From Halichondria panicea (taxonomy: Eukaryota > Porifera > Demospongiae > Suberitida > Halichondriidae): 64,000 bases of DNA. Made by a program: the position numbers and the translations under genes. The notes beneath the pieces were generated by a model. It worked only from the letters and a program-made list of their open reading frames with translations, searched no databases and was not told the DNA's origin. The stretch spans positions 5,368,120-5,432,119 of the forward strand of contig NC_087389.1 in assembly GCF_963675165.1 (NCBI RefSeq), written 5' to 3'. Every line of letters starts with the position of its first letter. Position 1 is the first letter of the stretch. This document shows positions 36,201 to 49,397 of the stretch, one piece after another.

Positions 36201-37232
36201 TGTGTGTGTGGGTGTGAGGGGGTGTTGTATTGTGTTGTGGTAAATTCACTCAAAGCACCACTTGTAAATAACAACATGTACACACAACACAACAATAACA
36301 ATGGAATATACATCAACTCCAACACTTTCAAAACATTGTTTACTTCCTATTTCACTTCCTATATTTCTTCAAAACAAACAAAAAATCAAAAAATAATGTG
36401 CATTCCGTAGTATGGAACATCAAACCCGGTTAGCCTCGTTCCAATACGTGTACCCCCCTCCAAACACACACACACTTACACGCTGGGTAATACGTGTACC
36501 CCCTCCAAACACACACACACTGACACGCTGGGTAATACATGTACCCCCCTCCAAACACACACACACTTACACGCTGGGTATCCACAGTCGAACAGTCTTG
36601 TCCCTAGAGGCAGAGGCCACCAGTTGTCCAGAGGGAGAGAACGCCACCGAGAGAATGGCATCCTATAAAAGAGAGGAGGGGGGGCAAATTGGATTATAAA
36701 ACATAAAACCTCACTACCGTCTGAATATACACTCATGCAGGGATGTAAATAACAACAACTAGACAAAAAAGTTTTTTCAGGCTATAGCTATAGATTTGTT
36801 GAATCTAAGATGAGGATTAAAAATTACCACCACGTTCTAGGCACATCTGTAACAATGGTATCAACACGTAACATTAAATTCTCACACACCTTGTGACCAA
36901 CGAATCGATAGGCCCTGGCCTGTGGCTTGAAGTGCCAGACCATGAGACAAGAGTCCATGGAGCCGGTAGCCAACTGCTTCATGTTCGGGTTGAAGGATAC
37001 ACTGGTGACTGTGTCTCTGTGGCCCTTAAAGTGACGCTCCAGAGCTGGGTCATCCTGAGGTAGATATATAAAAGATAATATAATCATACATGTAGGTACG
37101 TACGTATAGACTGTACTATACTAACATGCAGAGGTTGAACACACAATGATAGTATGACAGTACAGTACATAATATATAATATATAGGATGCATGCTTTGT
37201 AACGTGTTCATACTGCTTACCATGTTAGCCAT
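33024..37232 (-). CDS. POC1: POC1 centriolar WD40 protein
   Basis: Exons (minus): 37221-37232, 36890-37054, 36571-36662, 36048-36156, 35387-35565, 35196-35268, 34930-34972, 34779-34861, 34255-34374, 33580-33969, 33024-33128; 456 aa, near the size of animal POC1A/B. It opens [20 protein letters not shown], then [19 protein letters not shown], the POC1 signature. Seven WD40 blades follow, including [34 protein letters not shown] and [21 protein letters not shown] low-complexity His/Pro/Thr linker (exon 10) leads to the C-terminal POC1 coiled coil ([16 protein letters not shown], then [19 protein letters not shown]). The protein stabilises centrioles and basal bodies. Exon 1 encodes only four residues. 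Introns carry a long GT microsatellite and a triplicated splice donor. Confidence 0.93.
33131..33455 (-). repeat. (CA)n microsatellite adjoining the last POC1 exon
   Basis: More than 300 bp of imperfect GT/GTATGT on the plus strand; on the minus strand it is (CA)n with CATA interruptions ending in CACACAG at the acceptor of exon 33024-33128. Confidence 0.9.
36436..36585 (-). repeat. 47-50-bp minisatellite repeating a POC1 splice donor
   Basis: Three units of GTACCCCCCTCCAAACACAC followed by CTTACACGCTGGGTA. On the minus strand each carries the exon-3 end TACCCAGCGT plus GTAAGT. The middle unit has GTCAGT instead. Confidence 0.85.
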
Positions 37233-37357
37233 TCTTTAAAGCTCTTGTTAGTTGTATATCTTTTTGTAGCTGCAAGATTAAGTTATTCATTTGCCGTTTG
37301 ATTTAAATAGAGTGCATGTGAGATGACCTTTGACCTTTTTAGGGCAGTCCTTCGAAT

Positions 37358-38129
37358 CAGAGATACATGTACAAAAGAAAGGGGATTGGAAACGACCGCC
37401 CACGCCCTATGTAAAAGGACTGACATCCGGTGAAGCACTCCGTGTAATTATTGCGCTCGCAAATAATTACATGGAAAAGTTTTATATCCCTGGTTTCTAG
37501 CTCTCCTATCCACTAGAGATCACTCAGGGCCTGGGAGATACTTGAGAGAAGTAAGCTTATACCACTGACAAGCTCTAAGTCCGTTGTCTTTACTCTGTTT
37601 CCAATTTTTTTGAGTTTAGCTTGAATTACTCTATGTCAACTTTTCTCTGTCCCTCCTGTGAAGTCAAAACAGCAAAGGACATTGCTTGACTTGGTTATTA
37701 TGTATCTAAGTGCTACATAGAATGGCTTCATGCTATAGATAAGCTGTACTGTTCATAAACGTTTGCAGTATAGTCCTTCAAACTGCTTTAGTATACTTTT
37801 AGACACGCCACGGGCCTGTCCCTCCTACGACTTCATAGTAAAGGCTATTTCTTCTTGCATAGCATTTATTTGTCTAGTAATAGTGGCTGCATGGCTTAGT
37901 CGACTTTTTAGAGCTAAATTCTCTTTACTTTTTAGAAAAATCAACATTAAAAATGATCAATTTCACTGTTTCTATGTACAGCACATTGTAGAGCAGTCAA
38001 GACTGGTAATGAGCATGCTGACTATAAATATAATCCTTTGTAGTTTTAGCCACGCCCTATAACGCGGAATGCTTCACGCAAAAATTTCGTAAAAATTTCG
38101 TTTCCAATCCCCTTTCTTTTGTATCTCTG
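37358..38129 (+). mobile_element. 772-bp hAT-like MITE with target-site duplication
   Basis: The ends CAGAGATAC and GTATCTCTG extend as an imperfect TIR of about 30 bp (AAAAGAAAGGGGATTGGAAA). TTCGAAT lies directly on both sides (37351-37357 and 38130-38136). The CAGAG termini resemble hAT elements, though hAT duplications are normally 8 bp. The same family is at 3375-4055 and 2840-3155. Confidence 0.8.
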
Positions 38130-38663
38130 TTCGAATTAAGGCCGGGGTAACAAAGCTACAGAATATTTTGCGGGTGAAAAACCTTTGCGAATGAGCCAAA
38201 TCATGATCAGCCATTTGCGATCTAACTACTGCGTTCTGGCAAGGATCGTATGTATTTACTAGTATAATAATTATTATAATAATTTTTGCAGACATAAGTG
38301 TAAATATGTTTAATAGCAAAAATTCAGAGTTAAAAGTACAGAGGTGAGAATCTTCACTTGGGCTACTAAATTCATTGGCAGAACGTCCAATTTAACTTGA
38401 GATGACCTAATGCACATAATTGAGGAACGTAGTAGAGAGCCTGCATCTTAACCAACTCAAGATTGTGTTGTAAAAGCAAAGCAAAGCAAAGCAAATGTTT
38501 GATGCTTGCAAAACATTCTAGTAATACGGTGTAATTATAAAAATTAATTAGTAATCATATCTTACACATTACATTATAATTATGTCAGATTAAAAATTGA
38601 ATAAATATAAGGGGATGTATTGATAAAAACCTGCCAAACAGTCCACAAGAACACGACACAAAA
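38130..38663. other. 3' flank of the membrane-receptor gene
   Basis: No gene is seen. It contains a short (AAAGC)n run near 38475-38500. Confidence 0.45.
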
Positions 38664-40487
38664 CTAAGTCTCCCGTTCTGGTAAAGAAATAGACCTAACA
38701 AGGAATCCAGTGGAGCTGAATCCAGTAGAGCTGGATCCAGAAGAGCTGGGTCTTTCACCTTTGTTTGAGCCATCGGTTGAGACAGTGGGTTGCTGACCAC
38801 CTTCCAAATCCAATGGTTGAGGATACATTTCTATGTAGTTGTTAGATCTCCTAGGGACATCATGATGATGTAGAGCTGGTCCGACATCACGCTGGTTTGT
38901 ACTTTTTTTACGATTGCATGCCCAAAAACAGAAGATCATGAGAACAACTCCTAGAATTATAAATCCAACGGTGCAAATAATTTCCAGACGGCTCAGATTA
39001 GGAGAGCTGTCAGTAATGATGACATCCTTTATGCGTACGCCCTCAATTACCTCTCTTGACCTCAATGCTGTCTTGATCTGCTTAAGATTCAACTCCTCCT
39101 CGGCTGTGAGTTGCAGTACTAGTTCTTGTGAGTCACACTTTAGATCAGAGTTCGATACCCTCAAACACGGCCAGTAAGACAATACCTCTTCGATGCCACT
39201 GACAAGCATGCCCTAGAGAGAATAAGCAAGGGAGTGTTTCAAACAGGTGCTGTACACACCGTTTGTACTATGGGCTATAATATTCATTTGAGGGATTTTT
39301 TTCATGTTAATGATGTGACATCTGTTTCGTCTTTGACCATTGAATACTTCTTATTACTACGTACCTATAAATATAGACAGGGCCATCCCTAACTAACGGT
39401 ATATAATATATTTCCCAAGTGCTGAATCAAACTATTTACAAGTGGCATGAATTCCCTATGACCACACTACCAAGCCGTAATAGCCTATTCACAGACGGGT
39501 AGTCCATCAAATCCTCACAATAACAAAAAATAAACAAACAGGGAAACTGCACTATCCCAAAAAACTAGCTGTCTATTAGAGATAATGAAATTCATGTTAG
39601 CTCTGTAGAACCCCCTCTTAAGGTGTGGTCACATTAGCTTCCGAAAAGGGATTAAAATAACAATTATAATCTTTTATAATTACATTTTCAATATTTGGGG
39701 ACAATTTGTATTGACACGGCTCTAAGAATAACAATCTTCCATGACATCATTTGCTGACTAGTGTGAGAAACTATCTCCCGAGGCAAAGTGCAATTAGCAT
39801 GAATAGAGTTAGAGGCCATTTAGTTGACTTTTTTTGCTGATTAAGAAATCACACCTCCTCATAATATTTAGAAACCTGATACTTGAGTATACTGAGTGTG
39901 AGCATGTGTTAAGAGCATGGTAACAGTGTGCATGTGATCGGTATATTAAAATACCCTATATACGCACATACATGTAGCCTAAACTGTTCGATATTCGGAA
40001 TTAATACTAAGTAAATGAAGCCAATATATAGACAGAGGGGGAAATTTTCACTCACGAACAATGCGTGCACTTACGATGTTTTGTTCGTCACAGTCAGCGT
40101 CACTGAAGTCCAGAGTGACGGTTAGCTCAAAGATTTTGGTAGGTCCATTGCACTGTGGTGGTGTGGGTACGAGTGGAGTGGTTGTTGGTGGAGTAGTGGG
40201 GGGTGGTGGAGTGGTGGGTGGAGTGGGTAGAGGTACTGTGAATGAGAGAAATAATTATAGTAAAGTCATGTACACAAATAATAGCATTACAATCAAGGCT
40301 TAATATTCAATGCCGTGTTTTCAACAGTTCTTATTGTTCCCAATGCAATAAAGACGTATGAATATAGTAGTCTAGTGTTGTACACAATCAATTATGCAAT
40401 AGAGCATGCCTCCATGTGAGTAGACTCAAAATAGCTGAACAGCAAATTTCAATTATTTTATGTAAACATAAGGCTTTTCCATATAAT

Positions 40488-40528
<41 letters not shown>

Positions 40529-41388
40529 TACACTGGCAGTAACAATTTAAAGACATGATAGAATGATTAACTTACACAATATTAGATCAACACTCGCAGT
40601 ATATCTTAGTCCATTAAACGTCGGGGCCACGATCATCTTCACAGAAACACTTCCACTTGACACTGCTGCCACATCCCGAGTCAAATGCAGGGCCAAAATA
40701 TCACCAACTCTGATAATGTCCACAGCTGAAAACAATTCCATATTATCGACAATCACATGTTGGCAAGGATAATCAAACACCACACTGTCCGGCGTGTAGC
40801 TAAAGATGCACAGGAATGAATCATTGAATTTAACTTTTCCGCTGAATTCGGTCTGCTTTGTCCGTTCTCCAAGCTCAAAGAACTGCAGAGTGGCAGTTTG
40901 TTGCATGTCTGCTTGACTCTTACTCACGTCACGAGGCCGAACTGTGTAGGAATATCAAGCAATAATAATAACATTGTTTGACCCTTGACAGTGGTAGGAG
41001 CGTATTGATTGTCATACTATAATACTGTTGATATACAGCTAGCTTAGCTTCCTCTTAATTGGTATAATGTACAATTATGAATGAGCTTACCAGTAAAGAT
41101 AATTGAGGTTGAATTAACCCCTTCAACTCCGCACATGTATGATCCTTCATCCGAGGGCAGATTGTCGTGGCTCAGTATCGTATCTGTCTGGCCACAGATG
41201 AGCTCCCCGTTCTTGTACCATGAGACCAGGCCTTGGCGGCACAGGTCCGAGTCAGTGATACCGTTACTTCTACACTCTAGGGCTGGGGTCACTTCTACGC
41301 TTGAGGGACTGTTAGTGCAAGCATGGGTTTGCTGCAGAGCACACAGGGCTATCACACAGATCACTTTGAACATGCTCATCAGATTCAC
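38664..41388 (-). CDS. Single-pass Ig-like membrane protein with YxxM tail
   Basis: Exons (minus): 41091-41388, 40576-40941, 40075-40235, 38664-39212; 457 aa. A signal peptide (MSMFKVICVIALCALQQTHA; the ATG three codons upstream is also possible) precedes an Ig-like domain with LVSWYKNGELICG and DEGSYMCGVEG. A second beta-rich ectodomain follows, then a Thr/Pro linker (about 223-252). A juxtamembrane module of about 95 residues comes next (KIFELTVTLDFSDADC, SREVIEGVRIKDV), possibly SEA-like. The membrane segment is about 351-374 (LEIICTVGFIILGVVLMIF) and is followed by RKK stop-transfer. The tail contains NNYIEMYPQP (a YxxM motif near residue 401) and Ser-rich repeats. I know no named orthologue. 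It is probably a cell-surface receptor or adhesion protein. Confidence 0.75.
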
Positions 41389-41884
41389 TATAGAACTTGG
41401 TTCAATGGAAATTCAGTTAGCTACCAAGCTATTTTATAGCTATTTTATATACTGGGTGAACCATTAGGCATATCTTTTAAATAAAGATATGCTCAAGGGG
41501 GGCTCCCAGGGAAAAGCCGCCCTTAATAGTCCTAACTCTTACCTGTCATGTCAGCAGCCGAAACTCAAACTTAGTACATAGTGAGGCCAATACAATACAG
41601 TATTTAATTAATTAATAGGTCAGAGTCTTCTAGTTCTCTGGGTCATAGTGCAGTGTTCTGAGGTCACTATTCCTCAAGCATCTCACCACGCCCCTTATCC
41701 CTCCCCCTAGTTTCTGCAAGCTCTGCAAAAAAGGTGCCCAGTGAATTCTTGACGTAAGAGAAACACACAGCCTCTCTGGAAGCTACCTAACTGGCTAGCT
41801 ATAGCGTACGAAAACTGCAGCAAGCTTCAAGCAACTATTTTACCAGCCTCAGCTGAGCCTTGAAGGAACACACCTCATGCAGTC
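41389..41884. promoter_or_regulatory. Divergent intergenic region, possible bidirectional promoter
   Basis: About 0.5 kb separates the start codon of the minus-strand receptor from the proposed ATG of the plus-strand SH2-WW gene. No core element was identified with confidence. Confidence 0.35.
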
Positions 41885-44800
41885 ATGGGTGAGCTCTTGT
41901 AACTAGTACAAGCTAGCTACATGATGTGTACATGGGGGTAGCTCATAAGTGGCTGGGCAAGCTTGTGGTTTGTTTTTGTAGACTAGTGGTGTGTGTGTTG
42001 TGTATAACAGTCTCTCCATTGTATTCATTTGGTGCTATCAAAGAACGTGTGTATGTACCCAGAGCTAGAGAATTTGTGCTTTTAATCGTGTATCCTCAAG
42101 TGTATAATTTATAGTCATTAATACCCATACACGTACCCACGCACACACCACACACTTTTCTGGGCTCATCAATTTACTATAAGTGTTTTCATATGTGTGA
42201 GGTTTCTCAGCCCTTTCTCCTTTTTTAGTAGGATCTTGTGAGCTAGCTGTAAGGTTGTGCTAGCTGTGTGTATGTGCCTACCACTTTTTAACACTCAAAC
42301 ATGCGGATATAATAATACCTTCACGCCTTGTTGAGCAGAAAATCCCCAAGTGTGATTACTATACTAAACTGTGCGTATCATTGTACACCTGTATGTATGT
42401 ACCAGTGTATGTATACTAGTTGTGTGGGTGAGAATGTTCTTCTTTTCCTCAATTCCTATCACTTTTCAAAGCCCTTGTGGTTTACTGATCTTACAATCCA
42501 TCAGCTGCCATTAACTGATAAACTAAACACTGATAATGATCTAGATAATGTCATCCATCCCTATAATATTTCTGTACTTTATTATGACGGTTGTTAGTTA
42601 TTATCACACAGGCTAGCTTGTATTCACCATGACAACTGAATTCCCTTCACTTGTTGAACAATTTCCCCTTGCCAATATTATGGTCACTTTGCCAACCACT
42701 TAAGTGCTCGCAAGTGACCAACCATTTTACCCTAACTAGGCCAATAAAACCCACTCCTTATAACTTCCTTAATTATCACATTTGTGTATTAAACACTTAC
42801 TAAGCCAATTGACAAATGAATTAGTCCCATCTATTATAATAGACAACATTGTAAGTGTCATCGTCTATAGATTATTATGTTCGTATCCGTACTTTTCAAT
42901 CAAAAGCTTCTAAATACACAAACATGGTGTAGTTTCAGTATGCCTCTCTATTCGAGTGTGTGTGTGTGTGTGTACACCATAGAGACTGTGCATGTACTGT
43001 TGTTTACTGCTGTCAGAGCATGCTTAGTCGATAAATCAACAACTTGTGTTTTTGTAGCAGCTTTACTAAAATGTACAACTGTCTATTTTACACTGCCAGA
43101 GTGTCTAGCACTTACAGTGCATTTATATAGTGTGTATACAGTGTGGGAGGCGGTTATATCTGTTAAGTTGTGTCAGTTTGTCAGTGTGTCGCTATTGCTT
43201 TAGCTCAGAGGAGGTACGACATGAGTACCTCGATTAGGCTTGGTCACTGTTGCATGTGACTATATCAATTTTAGCCTGATCGAGGTACTTGTCAGACCTC
43301 CTCTGTTGTTTTACCGTGTCATTAAACTGTACCTTATGATTTACTCACTAATTATGTGTGCATATTTTGCATAGCTCCAATGAGCATCACATTGTTTGTC
43401 CTATTAAGCAGGCTGCCATGATACTACTCTACGTATCTTGCGCTGTTGTTGATTTATATTGTATACGTTTCTTCACATGCTGTTAAGAGTGGATAACAAA
43501 AACATATCATGTTTGCAAATCATGTTGAAAGATATTCGTGTTAAAACAACTGTGTAGCTTTGTAGTCGCTAATCGACTAAGCTAAAATACCGTATAGCAG
43601 GTGTATTTTGAGGGTATAAATGTTTGTGAGTTTCGCTGATCAAGCATATCGTATATCTTCTAATTTATTGGACACTTTTCTGGGCAATTGTCGTTGTTCT
43701 AATACAGCGGACACTCTGGTGCTTTAATTATCCGGACAATACCTTAAAAAGTTGAGATACATTCCAAGCAACCTATAGTTTATAGCCGGCCAGCAAGAGT
43801 TCTGCAAGTTAGTTTTAGATAGCTATCTAAAATTATTCAGTCGCACACTGTTCTAATAAACTTAGCTAGCTCGCATGCAGCTGCTTGCTTGTTTGGACGC
43901 TCTATAAAGATCTGTTCCAATTATACCCGGACAATTTGCTTTCCGATAAATTTAAATAAAGTATACGGCATACTGCGAACATTTATACCAACGAATTTAA
44001 TATGGCATGCATGCATGCTGCAAAAGGCTCCTATTCCACGAACATTAAATCCGCGAAAGCCTTTCTAAAGGCATTTCTGCATTTATACCCTTGAAATAAT
44101 TATACGATGGTAGCCGTGCTGATGTAATGAAGTCTTGCTAGTGTCGTTACTGCTAACCTGTATATACTGATTTAACAAACTATGAATAGACCAGCATTTG
44201 ATCGTTGTAACATCATGCAGGCATGATTTGTGTCATAATTACATGTATGTCAGGAATGCGTTTAGACCCAATGACTGCCTGCTCTCTGGCTTCTACTATG
44301 TTAGGCCTGCTGCTGCTTGGATCATCTCCCGGCCTATGCTTCTGTCACCTGTGCATTTATTGCTAAGGGCCCTAGCAATTGCCTAACTTGCAACAGTGAA
44401 CTTTGTGCATATCTTCAAAGTATATCTATTGATCTGGTATGGTAACCTGTTGTTGTGGAAATGCCTGTGGATTGATTGAATGAGATCTTAGCTGCTATAG
44501 AAAATAGAAACCATGTTTGCTTTTATCGTCACTATGACAAAATCCCTTCATCTTTCAGTCAGTGTACACACAGTCAATCCCACTGCTCAGATTCCTGCAT
44601 CATACTAATACGTACCAAATAGATTTCCAACTTTTACGTGGCAACTTCCCTGGGTATTTTCCTGCGTGCATACCTCCTCTCTGACATAGTTCCTTCATCT
44701 CTCTCTACACTTTTCTGATTTCTGTCTCACACCGTCAGACTGTTGTGATTTCTATATTACACTTAGTGCCGATACCTTTGTTCCACTGGAATTCCCTAGG

Positions 44801-45733
44801 TATTTCCCTCTTTGCCGTTATATCATGGACAAACTGATCTCACATATTTAAGTACATTAAATGATTTCATCAACCTTTCACATACCCCACCCCAGGAAGT
44901 CACTAATGCTTGCAGTTGCTAGTCTAATAGGGCATTTACCGTATTAGTGCATATATATACATGCTGCAAAAAGGCTGCTATTCTGCAAAAAATAAGTCCG
45001 GTCTTTCCGCGAAAGTTTGTTCCTTCAAAATAATTATACCCGCTGTACGTACGGTATCCACTTGCTCTACCATTAGACATTCAGTATCTGAAAAAGACTA
45101 TCATGTGGTGAATTTTTATAGCTTAGATTCCGACTCCAGTAATAATACATTCACGTATAAACTATTTCATCATACATAATAATATAGGTGCTTTCATAGT
45201 ATTGAGATTGCCAGCTCATATGTCATTACTCATTCGCATGATACACAAACTGACAAAGCCTTTGAATAGAAGCTTCCTCCCAATAGTATTTCATTGGTCA
45301 CTTTTCTCATAGTTTTTGAGATTCAATGTATGAGCTGTACATAACAGTTTGGTTTAATATACGCCCCTACTGTGTGACCAAGAGTATACATAAACAGTAT
45401 GTGTAATACTACTACAGGTGGTGTCCTTACTACATGGTGATGGATGTTGTTTCGTCAATGAACAATATCTATTCCCAACATTATTTGTAATCTTTTTTAA
45501 GTATTTTAGGGATTGCATACCAATTTGTATTACACTAAAAAATAAATTCAATCACTTTACTTTAATATTTAATAAGGTGTGTTACTTCTAAATTTGTATG
45601 GTGTGTTTTAGCCCCTATGCTGTATCTCACTCTAGCACTTGCTCATGCTATTACCCCTACCCCCTGTGCTGTACAGCTAGTTACGTATCTCAATCAGCAT
45701 GTGTGTGTGTATAGCAGGGAGGGTTGGTAACGT

Positions 45734-45813
<80 letters not shown>

Positions 45814-47113
45814 ATGCGGGTATGTGGGTTTGTGTGTGTGTGTGTGTGCATCTGTGCGTGTGTGTGTGTGTGTGTGTGTGTGCATCTGTGCGTGCGTGCG
45901 TGCGTGTGGATGTATGCAAGTGTGTGTGTGTGTGTTCATGACAGACCTCCCACATTGCTACCCTCCTCCCCCCACAGCCGCAGAGTTAGAGAGAGTTCAC
46001 GGTTTCCACAAGGTCAACAATGTCAAGGTGAGTGGGTGACAGCTGTTGGTAGAGTAAACACTGGCCACTGTTTGTGAGGATGATGGTTTCAGTGTGTGGG
46101 CCACCAGCAACCATCACATGTGCTGTGTGCAGTACATGTACAGCCAAGCACACATGTGTACATGTACAGCCAAGCATACATGTGAAGTACATGTACAGCC
46201 AAGCATACAGTGCATGTACAGTGAAGCCTGGTCACCATTGCAGTGGGGCTGTAATAGAGAGGTGGTCTGCTAACACAGGTCCAAACACAGAATGGTGGCT
46301 ATTTAATCCTCAATGTCACTCGATTCAGCACACACATTTGCCTCTTTTAAGTATTTACAGTGGCCCTCCCACACATACTCTATTCTGCCCTGAGGTTCAC
46401 ACCTACTCTATTCTGCGTTTGCATCACTTCGTGGTTCAACTGCACTTCTGCACTTCACTTTTGCAGTTTCAGTTCAAATGTGATATCAATAATCATGTGC
46501 TATATTATTATTTTAGTACAGCCATGAGCCTATAATTAAAAGCCAGCTGTGAAGAACAGTGGATCAGTGTTTATGGACTAGCTATACAAAACAATGCTGC
46601 TAGAGTCTATTTGTGTTGAGTTCAACGCTTCATAATGTTGTCATAACTTCGTCATACTTCACTAAAATTCCAAGTTTAATGTACCATTGGATTCCTTGTT
46701 AAAAAGCGCTTCTATCTATATGCTGTAGAGCTGGTAAGCTTCAACCAGCTAAAAGTTAGCATTTTCTATGTTGAAGTCCCTGGCATACTAGTACCATAAA
46801 CCATAGAAGCCATAATTGACCACATAATTATAACTTCCGAGGCCAAACTCAACGCAAATAGAGTTTAGCTAGAGAGCACATGTACCAAAATTATACTCTT
46901 GCCAGTTTCTTGTGATCGATGTAAACTGCAGAAGCGTGAAATGAACCGCAACTGCAGAATGAAGGGTGTGTACCTCAGGGCCACTGTAATACTAGGCATA
47001 AGAGTGATAGTCTATAACTTGTGCATAGAGTCATTACTGTGTTTGCACTGGCATGCATATGCTTTAGTTTGTAAGGGCGCTGTGTACACTGTATGTATTA
47101 CAGTTACTACGCA

Positions 47114-47144
<31 letters not shown>

Positions 47145-47149
47145 GCACG

Positions 47150-47217
<68 letters not shown>

Positions 47218-47479
47218 CTCGTGAGTTGCTTCAGCCCTACCTCAGTACTGATGGCTACTACCTCCTGCGTCCCTCTTCGGACAGTAAGGGAGGTGTCCTC
47301 TGCACCATATGTGTCACGTGAGTCAACAATGGATGCCTAAACAACAAGCACTGCTGTAGCTACGCTGTAGCTGTATATATACTGGAGCTAAGTAGTTTCT
47401 AAATGTCTGAGATTTTGCTTTAGACTCATTTTCTGTGTGCCAGACTGTAACTGTTATAGTGAACTTACACCCACCCCCA

Positions 47480-47512
<33 letters not shown>

Positions 47513-48545
47513 GGAACAAGTCCAAGCTGATGAACTATCGTCTGGTGCAGGACCCCTCCACAAAACGGTTCTACATTCATAGCCACACCTCTTTCCCTGC
47601 TATCAGTCTCCTGTTGGGTCATTATCAGTCCACTGCCATCAACGCTGAGGCCAAGACACGCCTTCTTTATCCAGTGGGGGTTCCCCGGCAAGACACACCC
47701 ACTTCCGAGGGTGAGGACGCATACGTTGTCATGGAGAGGCGTGAGTTGTATAGCAACAGGCGATAATTTATTGTCACTCAACAAATTATCACTTTCAATG
47801 TTTGGATATTTTAGCTCGTTTTCGGAAGTTTTTAATAAGTTAGTGTGTAACATAGCTAGTGTTTGCATAGCTAATTCCTGTATACATTGCGTACATACAT
47901 TGTGTGCATGACCCATGCCTTACGAGAATTGATGCAATGCACAACTTTGTAAGCCCCTAAATTATCCTTAAGGGCCTGTTTTGCATACATGGGCAACTAC
48001 AGTAGTAAGATCTAGGTGTGGTCGTGAGGTCAATAGTTATTTTTACAAATTAATAATTATTTGTCACCGTACGTCATTCTAGGTGCTACTGCACTCAGCA
48101 CTAGGTCAGCAAAAGATCAGAGAAGCCTCTAATTTTTGTTGCTATTATATTTCACAACGTCCTCAATTAATACATGTAGTCTTTGTCATAATTATTATAG
48201 CTTGGGGAATATCCCCATAATCTCCCCGGGTATAATTACAACATGTTTGTGTATCCTTCCGATGATCACCCGTTATCTGTGGCCTGATTTTAGACGTTTG
48301 TTATGTGTGGAATTTCATCAAGTCAATTGATTTAATTTTGTCCTTGCTCATGCTGCACTTATAGCACACAACACACACACGCCCACACCACACACACACA
48401 CACAGAGACTACTCTCTCCCCGACTAGAAAAAGCATATCCAACAGTAACAGCAACAGAAACAGCAGCTCTGATAATGAGATACAGGGACTGCATAACTTC
48501 CTACCAAAGTCAGAGGTAGGTACAGTAACAGAACTAACACCACCC

Positions 48546-48613
<68 letters not shown>

Positions 48614-49312
48614 TCAGTGGGATAATGGCCATTGTAATGTACATCAGAACTATGAATAGGTCAATAGTAGCAGGCATAATAATCATAATAATTAACAAAA
48701 ACACTTCCATTTAATGATCGTGTGCCACACCCGGACGTGCATTGACTTCCAATAACTGTACGAAATAGTATTGCACAGAGCAATCGGCACTACTCCCTCA
48801 GCACATGATTATAGCCAATAGTTAATGAGTCTACGTAGGTATATAATGATGCCTAATTAAGTAGCTGTAATCCCCCTACTGACCTCTGTCAGTATGCTGA
48901 CCTCTGTGAGTGTCTCTCATTACCCTACCTACAGCTCAGTGCAGTCATGTCTCCATACGTGGGTCACAGTGGCTACTATCTACTGAGACCCAGTGCTACC
49001 TCTGCAGGTCAACTCACTCTCGCCGTAAGGTATGCAGGTGGCCTCTTATCTACATGATTGTATAATACCCATCAATGATTACAAAATTGAAATTGAATCT
49101 CATGCACTTCTTAAATTGCATAAAGAAAATATGGTTTCTAAAAGAGTTGCCCCCTTGTCATAGCAGTTTTCAGCAGCACCGTGTTTGAATAGGTGTGACT
49201 AAATATGCTATGACGTTTGTTTGCGTAGCATTGAAAATCAAAATTGAAAACGGTTCGTAATTACGATTCCTTTTAATTACATCATTGGCAATTATCTCAA
49301 ACCGCCCCCCCC

Positions 49313-49397
<85 letters not shown>

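Noticed and set aside
46901-46966. Possible C1-type zinc finger exon ([19 protein letters not shown]) before the first SH2 domain
   Set aside because: Splicing 45978-46027 straight to 47217 is in phase and completes a normal SH2 N-terminus ([11 protein letters not shown] then ARELLQPYL). Including this segment needs a weak donor or a frame with a stop.
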